Below, in pieces: positions 58,404 through 64,000 of a stretch of 64,000 nt of DNA. The stretch's first letter is position 1. Each line of letters opens with the position of its first letter. A program made the translations under genes and the position numbers. Below the pieces are notes generated by a model. The model saw nothing but the letters and a program-made list of their open reading frames with translations. It searched no databases and had not been told where the DNA came from. Source of the DNA: Saprospiraceae bacterium (lineage in GTDB: Bacteria > Bacteroidota > Bacteroidia > Chitinophagales > Saprospiraceae). The stretch covers positions 62,001 through 126,000 of the forward strand of contig JADKFC010000014.1 in assembly GCA_016717655.1 (NCBI GenBank), given 5' to 3'.

Positions 58404-58676
58404 GCCGATATCTGTTAAATAAGGAAAACAGACCCCAATTACCTCTTTGGCAGGAAGGTTTGGGGCCAATCTCTCAGGTTTTACAACCTATTTATTGGCT
58501 TTTCCACTTTGCATTGCCAATTTAAAATTCAAATAAAGTCCATTATCCGAACAATGATTTGAGGATAACAACAAAGCGGAAACCGTAATTTGCCTGTTGG
58601 CTATAAACATGAAAAGAAGCCTAAAAGGTGGTATTCTCCTATGGTTTTAATAGTTTTCGTTTTCTTAATAAAGCCG

Positions 58677-58684
58677 TATTTTTG
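58677..58684 (+). promoter_or_regulatory. -7 element for lpdA
   Basis: TATTTTTG (TAnnTTTG) with TTTTCG (58654-58659) 17 bases before it, 20 bp before the ATG at 58705. The rest of 58404-58676 holds no gene I can support. Confidence 0.55.
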
Positions 58685-58704
58685 TGGGGAATAAAATCAA
58701 AAAT

Positions 58705-60101
58705 ATGAATTTTGACATCATTGTAATTGGTACTGGACCTGGAGGCTACGTTGCAGCCATTAGGGCGTCACAGCTGGGCAAAAAAGTGGCAGTTGTGGAA
58801 AAAGAATCTTTGGGTGGTATTTGTCTCAACTGGGGCTGTATACCTACAAAAGCCTTGTGGAAAAGCGCACAGGTCTTTAACTATATCAATCATGCCGAAG
58901 ATTATGGCATTGTAGCCGGCAACCCTAAACCGGACTTTGGAGCCATTATCAAAAGAAGTCAGGGGTAGCTGAAGGTATGAGCAAGGGTGTTCAATTTTTA
59001 ATGAAAAAAAATAAGATAACTGTAATCACAGGAACAGCATCCTTAGCAAGGGGTAAAAAGGTGGTGGTTACAGACGCAGAAGGCAAAAAAGCAGAATATG
59101 CTGCAGACCACATCATTATAGCCACCGGCAGCAGGGCTCGCCAATTGCCCAATCTGCCTATTGACGGTAAAAAGATCATTGGCTACAGAGAAGCCATGTC
59201 ATTGCCTACCCAGCCTGCAAGAATGGTGGTGGTTGGTGCAGGAGCCATCGGCGTGGAATTTGCTTATTTTTATCATTCAATAGGAACGGAGGTTACGATT
59301 GTTGAATTTTTAGAACAAGGCCTTTTACCAAGAGAAGATGCAGAAGTCTCAAAAGAACTTGCCAAGGTGTTCACCAAATCAGGTATCAAAGTTTTGGCCA
59401 ATACTTCGGTAGAAAAAGTGGATACCCAGGGAGATAAATGTAAGGTAACCATCAAAAACAGAAAGGATGGTAAAGAAGAAACCATTGAATGTGAAGTGGT
59501 TTTGAGCTCGGCCGGCATCAGCCCCAATACCGAAAACATCGGTCTTGAGTTATTGGGAGTAGAAACAGATAGAGGAATGATCAAGGTGGATGAATATTAT
59601 AGAACCAATGTGCCAGGTATTTATGCCATAGGAGATGTTATTCCTACCCAAGCCCTGGCCCACGTAGCCAGTGCAGAAGGCATCACATGTGTAGAAAAAA
59701 TCAGTGGCATGCACGCAGAGCCTCTCGATTACAACAACATACCTTCATGCACTTATTGCTCACCAGAAGTTGCCAGTGTTGGATACACAGAGGCGGCGGC
59801 AAAAGAGGCAGGTTACGAGGTCAAAGTTGGAAAATTTCCTTTTTCAGCATCGGGCAAGGCAAGTGCATCGGGAGCCAAAGAAGGGTTTGTGAAGGTGATT
59901 TACGATGCCAAATACGGAGAACTTTTGGGGGCCCATATGATAGGTATGAATGTTACCGAAATGATAGCTGAAATTGTGGTTGCCAGAAAATTAGAAACTA
60001 CCGGTCACGAAGTTTTAAAGGCTGTCCACCCACACCCCACCATGAGTGAGGCAGTAATGGAAGCTACAGCTGCGGCATATGATGAAGTAATACATTTGTA
60101 A
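58705..60101 (+). CDS. lpdA: Dihydrolipoyl dehydrogenase (one frameshift)
   Basis: About 465 residues; E3 of 2-oxoacid dehydrogenase complexes. MNFDIIVIGTGPGGYVAAIRASQLG, the redox disulfide GGICLNWGCIP, NAD loop VVVGAGAIGVEFAYFY, and the C-terminal HPHPTMSEAVMEA catalytic His-Glu. One G appears lost in the CAGGGGTAG run at about 58960-58966, after which VAEGMSKGVQFLMKKN follows in another frame. The start is chosen at ATG 58705, just after a TATTTTTG -7 element. Confidence 0.95.
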
Positions 60102-60116
60102 ATTAAAAAAGCATCT

Positions 60117-60124
60117 TATATTTG
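60117..60124 (+). promoter_or_regulatory. -7 element for tRNA-Ala
   Basis: TATATTTG (TAnnTTTG), 15 bases before the tRNA. Confidence 0.55.
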
Positions 60125-60138
60125 CCGACCAATGGTCA

Positions 60139-60212
60139 AGGGAATTAGCTCAGTTGGCTAGAGCGCTACGCTGGCAGCGTAGAGGTCACCGGTTCGAGCC
60201 CGGTATTCTCCA
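60139..60212 (+). tRNA. tRNA-Ala (anticodon GGC)
   Basis: Cloverleaf with D arm GCTCAGTTGGCTAGAGC, anticodon stem CTACG/CGTAG and loop CTGGCAG (anticodon GGC, reads GCC), T arm ACCGG-TTCGAGC-CCGGT, 3' ATTCTCC and discriminator A. CCA is not encoded. The first acceptor base is A opposite C72; the family usually has G, so a base error is possible. A terminator follows directly. Confidence 0.92.
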
Positions 60213-60213
60213 C

Positions 60214-60246
60214 AAAAAAAGGCAACCTTTAGGGGTTGCCTTTTTT
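60214..60246 (+). terminator. Terminator after tRNA-Ala
   Basis: AAAAAGGCAACC-TTTAG-GGGTTGCCTTTTTT, two bases past the tRNA end. Confidence 0.85.
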
Positions 60247-60264
60247 ATTATGGATGATTCTTAT

Positions 60265-60657
60265 TTATTTTTTTCCAAAAACCAAGACGTTGGCCTTTCC
60301 TTTCATAATGCCTTTTGTGTCATATAGAAAGCTAATGCGGTCAATTCTTCTTCTGTTGCCTGGCAAATCAATTACCCTGCTCTCTTCTCCCTGCTTAAAA
60401 TTCTTACGAATGGCCACATTGAATTTTTCGCCGTTTTCAAAGTAAATATCCATGTCCATCATATCAAGGCCAGCGTCGGTAACTTTAATTTTGATGGCTT
60501 TAAAAATGTCATTTCCCGTTACTTTGAGCACATCCCTGTCCGGGCCATAATTAGCCTCTTTTTGGCCAATGATTACCCATTTGGAATAAGCAGTAAAAGC
60601 TGATCCTGTGATGAAGGCCATAGCCATGGCTACAATTAAAATGGTTTTGATTTTCAT
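60265..60657 (-). CDS. Exported DUF2541-like small protein
   Basis: 130 residues. Signal peptide MKIKTILIVAMAMAFITGSAFTAYS. The mature part KWVIIGQKEANYGPDRDVLKVTGNDIFKAIKIKVTDAGLDMMDMDI and the DLPGNRRRIDRISFLYDT motif resemble DUF2541 (E. coli YaaI). It is a short beta-rich periplasmic protein; function unknown. Monocistronic, with the tRNA-Ala terminator at its 3' end. Confidence 0.7.
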   Translation of the reverse strand: MKIKTILIVAMAMAFITGSAFTAYSKWVIIGQKEANYGPDRDVLKVTGNDIFKAIKIKVTDAGLDMMDMDIYFENGEKFNVAIRKNFKQGEESRVIDLPGNRRRIDRISFLYDTKGIMKGKANVLVFGKK

Positions 60658-60815
60658 GTCTGTTTTATGTTTTAATTTGATGTTTTGACGTCTGCAGGAC
60701 TTTTAGGTTTATCCCTGTCTGCCGTTTTAGTATATTTTTAACAAATTAAAGGAATTTTAAAATTATTTTTTCCTAAACTTGCATGGTAAGTTTAAAAACA
60801 AAATAATCTTCTGAT

Positions 60816-61514
60816 ATGAAAAGGTATTTCACTATTTTATTGTTCTTTTTTTCTATCTATAGAGCAGATACACAAATTGTTATTAGCCCAGACACCGCTT
60901 GTATCCATGTGGATACCAATGGCATCATTGATACCGTAAAACTGACTATTACCAATAATACTGCAGCTGAGGTTTCGCTTTACTGGACATTGGACTTAGG
61001 AAAAAACTTTCCATCTCAGTGGAGAACACAGATTTGTGATTTCAACTTATGTTATGATTACAATGTAAGACAACAATCACCCAATAAGCCCAATAAGCTT
61101 GCTGCCGGTGCCACCAATAAAACTTTTTCATTTTACCTGACAGACAGTTTCAATTATGAATTTATTGATACTGTGTACATTGTGTTTTACACCGATAAAA
61201 CCTTTAAGGATACTTTGCAGGTAATACCTATACTTATTGGCGGCTGTAACGTAATGAGTCATACTTTTAACGTTTCCCTGAATGAAGTGGTACTACAACC
61301 TAATCCAAGCTTTGATGGCAGTTTTGAAATAAGAGGTGATAATGATTTTGACCGAATTGAACTCTATGACATGATGGGTAGACTCATCCTCAAAGAAGGG
61401 TATGAGGCTCATAAAAAATATGAAATTCCCAATGCGAATTCAGGAATGTCGGTTGTAAAATTGATATCAGACAAAAGAAATCAGGTTGTTTGCAGGCTGC
61501 TGATGGTTCAATAA
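60816..61514 (+). CDS. Small T9SS-secreted protein
   Basis: 232 residues. Signal peptide MKRYFTILLFFFSIYRADTQ. A single beta-sandwich-like domain (VDTNGIIDTVKLTITNNTAAEVSLYWTLDL) resembling immunoglobulin-type adhesion modules, two cysteines in CDFNLCYDYN, then a T9SS sorting domain (VVLQPNPSFDGSFEIRGDNDFDRIELYDMMGRLI). Probably a cell-surface protein; nothing more specific is visible. Confidence 0.7.
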   Translation: MKRYFTILLFFFSIYRADTQIVISPDTACIHVDTNGIIDTVKLTITNNTAAEVSLYWTLDLGKNFPSQWRTQICDFNLCYDYNVRQQSPNKPNKLAAGATNKTFSFYLTDSFNYEFIDTVYIVFYTDKTFKDTLQVIPILIGGCNVMSHTFNVSLNEVVLQPNPSFDGSFEIRGDNDFDRIELYDMMGRLILKEGYEAHKKYEIPNANSGMSVVKLISDKRNQVVCRLLMVQ

Positions 61515-61521
61515 CAAACCA

Positions 61522-62861
61522 TTATGCAGGCTTTTTTATCCAATTGCGGATATATAAAAAGGACAAAAGAAACATTACCGACCAGTAAAGCCACTCACTC
61601 ATCCAGGCAATTTCAATAGAAAAATGAGCTATTTCAATTACGTAAAAGACATAGATCAAATAGGCTATGATGCTTGCCAATTCTGTCAGGAAAACAAATT
61701 TGTTATTTCCCGTGGCTACTACTGCATTGAGCCAAATAACTCCAATGGTGAGCATGACCATAGCTGAAGTAACCACCCTGAGCAGAGAGGTTCCTACATT
61801 GGCAAATTCACCTTCCTGACCATAAAGGGCGAATACCCAATGAGGAACAAGATTGACCAGAATTACAAAACACAACATTCCAGTTATGCTGATTTTTAAT
61901 ATCCTGATTAAAACAGGCATAAAATCACTTTTCCTACCTTGTCCTAAAACATTGGAAAGTACGGTATTGGTAGTTGCACCAAATGACCATGAAAAGACAC
62001 CACTGATTCCAAACAAATTGCGCATGGTCTGCGAAGCTGCTTGCTCCTGGTAAGAATAATTTCGATTAATTAAAATGTAGAACAGCCACCATGCCACGAT
62101 GCTTATGGCGTATTGGGCCATCAAAGGAAATGACTGATAAAATACCTCTTTCAGCAGCATGTCAGTGTATTTAAAAAAGTCAGGTATGTCATACTTAATG
62201 CCAAACTTTTTGTACACAATCAAAACTCCCACAGATAAAAACCCAAGGCTTTCTGAAATTACCGAAGCATATGCTGCACCATTAAAACCCATGGGAGCAA
62301 GGCCCCAACCTCCAAAAATAAACCAGTAATCCAAAACAATATTGGCCACACTTTCGATGATGGATGCAAACAGCAACCATCTTGTTTCCTGGATACAAAT
62401 GATGTAAGAATTAGAAAGTTGATACCCAAAAAGAAAAAGCAATCCCCAGATTCGGATGTGCATAAAATCTATGACAAAATGAGCATCTTCATGACTCATA
62501 CCCACAGCAGTTAACATAGGGGTTAGTCCAAAAAAGTAATGCCTGTGGCCAAACCTGCCAGTAAGGCGGCCACTATATAACCATGCCGGAGGGTATTGAT
62601 GATGTTTATCCGGTTATTTTCACCAGCCTGCCTTGAGATCATAGACAAAATAGCATTGGACAGGCCATACCCCATTGCAGCAAAAATAAGGTAGTAAACC
62701 CCGGTTAATGCCGCATAGGCCAGCTCCTTTGTGCCCAGGTGCCCTAAAAAAATAGCATTGAATAAAAAATTTAGCTCGGGCACCAATCTTGCCAAGCTGA
62801 TGGGCAGGGTCAAAAGAATGATGCCCTTTACAGAGGTATCAACTTTGAGATCATGCGTCAT
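61522..62861 (-). CDS. MATE-family multidrug efflux transporter (one frameshift)
   Basis: About 446 residues with some 12 membrane segments. ILLTLPISLARLVPELNFLFNAIFLGHLG and the second-half PLMAQYAISIVAWWLFYILINR are MATE/DinF-type halves. The frame breaks near 62518 where one T is missing in a T run (ITFF/GLTPMLTAVG). Such carriers export cationic drugs or metabolites with Na+ or H+. The start overlaps the end of hemF by 4 bp. Confidence 0.88.
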
Positions 62862-63694
62862 GGCTTGGACATTGAGATCCAGTCAATATCTTTTTTTAGC
62901 ATTCGTTGGGTTTGTTCTTCCAAACTTCCAGGTTGAGGAACGTGGTTGTACACCCATCTGGCATCATGGGGCAAACTCATCAAAATGGATTCTGCCCTGC
63001 CATCGGTCTCAAGTCCAAATCGAGTACCTCTGTCCCATGCCAGATTAAACTCAACATATCTTCCTCGCCTAATGAGCTGCCAGTTTTTATGTGTGTCGTT
63101 AAAAGGTTTCTCAAAATTGGGCAAAAACAGATCTGTGTAAGCCGGTAAAAAAATTTGGCCTACTTCTAAGATGAATTTTAATCCAACAGGCTTTGAAATT
63201 TCAGGGTTTGTTAATCGATCAAAAAAGATGCCTCCAATGCCCCTGGTTTCCTGCCTGTGTTTAATGTAAAAATAATCATCAGCCCATTTTTTAAACCTGG
63301 TGTAGTACGTTGGATCTGTATTATCACAACATCTTTTGAGTTTGTTGTGAAATACAGCTGACTCATCCATGGAAATATAATGAGGACTTGCATCTATTCC
63401 ACCACCAAACCACCAGGTGTCGCCTGCCTCAGAAACCCCTGTGGCAAAAAAATCTCCGGCTCCAATTCCCAAAGATTTGGCTGCCTCTGCGTTGAGTGTG
63501 CCATGGACAGCAGAAAAATTGACTCCTCCTTTTTCAATATGGCTGCCGATGATAGCCCGGGTTCTGCCCCCACCTCCTCCAGGTCTTTGCCATAAGTCTT
63601 CCTGAATCGATGCAGACTTATCCAGCTCCAAAAGTCCATTACAAATATCATCTTGCAAGGCCTCTAATTGAGTAGCTATAAATTGTTTGTCCAT
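62858..63694 (-). CDS. hemF: Oxygen-dependent coproporphyrinogen III oxidase, with an internal deletion
   Basis: 278 residues from the ATG at 63694 (MDKQFIATQLEAL); the family is about 300. Heme synthesis enzyme. RPGGGGGRTRAI, FFATGVS, WWFGGGID, RGIGGIFFD and the C-terminal NLAWDRGTRFGLETDGR block are all present. The block between GVS and EAGDTWWFGGG, which in other HemF proteins carries an HP-x-NP-x-(V/I)P-x-x-H-x-N-x-R stretch with conserved histidines, is missing without a frame change (about 22-25 residues). So either a real deletion or an in-frame assembly loss; activity is doubtful as read. It is translationally coupled to the MATE gene. Confidence 0.88.
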   Translation of the reverse strand: MDKQFIATQLEALQDDICNGLLELDKSASIQEDLWQRPGGGGGRTRAIIGSHIEKGGVNFSAVHGTLNAEAAKSLGIGAGDFFATGVSEAGDTWWFGGGIDASPHYISMDESAVFHNKLKRCCDNTDPTYYTRFKKWADDYFYIKHRQETRGIGGIFFDRLTNPEISKPVGLKFILEVGQIFLPAYTDLFLPNFEKPFNDTHKNWQLIRRGRYVEFNLAWDRGTRFGLETDGRAESILMSLPHDARWVYNHVPQPGSLEEQTQRMLKKDIDWISMSKP

Positions 63695-63695
63695 A

Positions 63696-64000
63696 TTAAC
63701 TATTCTTGAGGGCTGCCAAAGCCTCTTTGGTGGCACCGGAGGTAATGGTTTTGTCAATGATTACGAGGGGCCTTCTTAAAAAGGTATATTCTTCGAGAAT
63801 GAGTGACCTCATTTCTTTTTCGGTGAGTACTTTTTTATTTAAGCCAAGGGTACGATACTTTACTGCTTTTTTGCTGAACAGGATTTCGTAAGACCCCAAT
63901 TTTTTGGCCGCTAAATCTAAGTCTTTGGCAGAAATACCCTGGGTCTTGATATCTACCAATTCAACCTCTTTTTCAGGGTTTAATTCTTTAAGGAACTTGC
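63696..64000 (-). CDS. ArsC/Spx-family thioredoxin-like protein (5' end cut by window)
   Basis: At least 101 codons; the N-terminus lies beyond 64000. KFLKELNPEKEVELVDIKTQGIS, GSYEILFSKKAVKYRTLGLN, LTEKEMRSLILEEYTFLRRPLVI and KTITSG give the arsenate reductase/Spx fold, with the LRRP loop near the active site. The Cys in the first visible codons (CKFL) could be part of the CxxC or CX3R-type site. Such proteins are arsenate reductases or Spx-like redox regulators. Stop 1 bp before the hemF start, so they may be co-transcribed. Confidence 0.75.
   Translation of the reverse strand, partial: KFLKELNPEKEVELVDIKTQGISAKDLDLAAKKLGSYEILFSKKAVKYRTLGLNKKVLTEKEMRSLILEEYTFLRRPLVIIDKTITSGATKEALAALKNS

Overview
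The window is about 40% GC and looks like a chromosomal segment of a free-living Bacteroidota, most likely in the Saprospiria/Chitinophagia neighbourhood. Several features support this. There are many secreted proteins with type IX secretion (T9SS) C-terminal sorting domains. TAnnTTTG promoter -7 boxes recur, and Shine-Dalgarno sequences are mostly absent. The tmRNA tag ends GESNFALAA. Families typical of the phylum are present (CotH, DUF2911, PD40/SPOR proteins, LolE-type permease, stand-alone HsdR-N nucleases). I cannot assign a genus from sequence alone.

Layout. 1-600: structured tandem repeats and tRNA-Arg. 652-7910: T9SS or secreted proteins around groS-groL. 8002-11528: dnaE. 11609-16727: two large secreted T9SS proteins. 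16761-20361: an amide-ligase cluster (permuted ATP-grasp, class I glutamine amidotransferase, and ATP-grasp with a Lys/Ala/Pro histone H1-like tail). 20680-28840: a GNAT protein, ppa, a redoxin, mdh, an M43-like metalloprotease, sucC and xseA. 28850-38030: an SF1 helicase, ubiX, an Smr protein, another ATP-grasp, dnaG, an HsdR-N nuclease, a Rof-like protein and a Crp/Fnr regulator. 38296-43884: a decayed genomic island inserted in the 3' end of ssrA. 43871-64000: ssrA, arginine deiminase, an acyl-CoA carboxylase, pgk-gapA, lolE, trmH, guaA, lpdA, tRNA-Ala, a MATE transporter, hemF and an ArsC-like gene.

The most interesting region is the ssrA island. A 12-bp direct repeat of the ssrA 3' end bounds about 5.6 kb. 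Beyond the left copy sits what looks like the original ssrA terminator. Inside are broken copies of a tyrosine integrase, an S24-type phage repressor, an HsdR-N nuclease, and a tightly packed three-gene set: an ADP-ribosyltransferase-like protein, a small protein and a SecB-like chaperone. The set has the layout of a toxin-antitoxin-chaperone module. The ATP-grasp/amidotransferase cluster with its lysine-rich repeat tail is the second candidate for an undescribed pathway.

Sequence quality matters here. Many essential genes (groS, groL, dnaE, dnaG, pgk, ppa, lpdA, xseA, trmH) carry single-base indels or isolated stops, often in homopolymers, and in several places compensating pairs. I read these as consensus errors of a long-read or low-coverage assembly and annotate them as single genes. 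By eye the island has roughly ten times more lesions per kilobase, so its decay is probably real. hemF is different: it lacks a conserved block of about 22-25 residues without losing frame.
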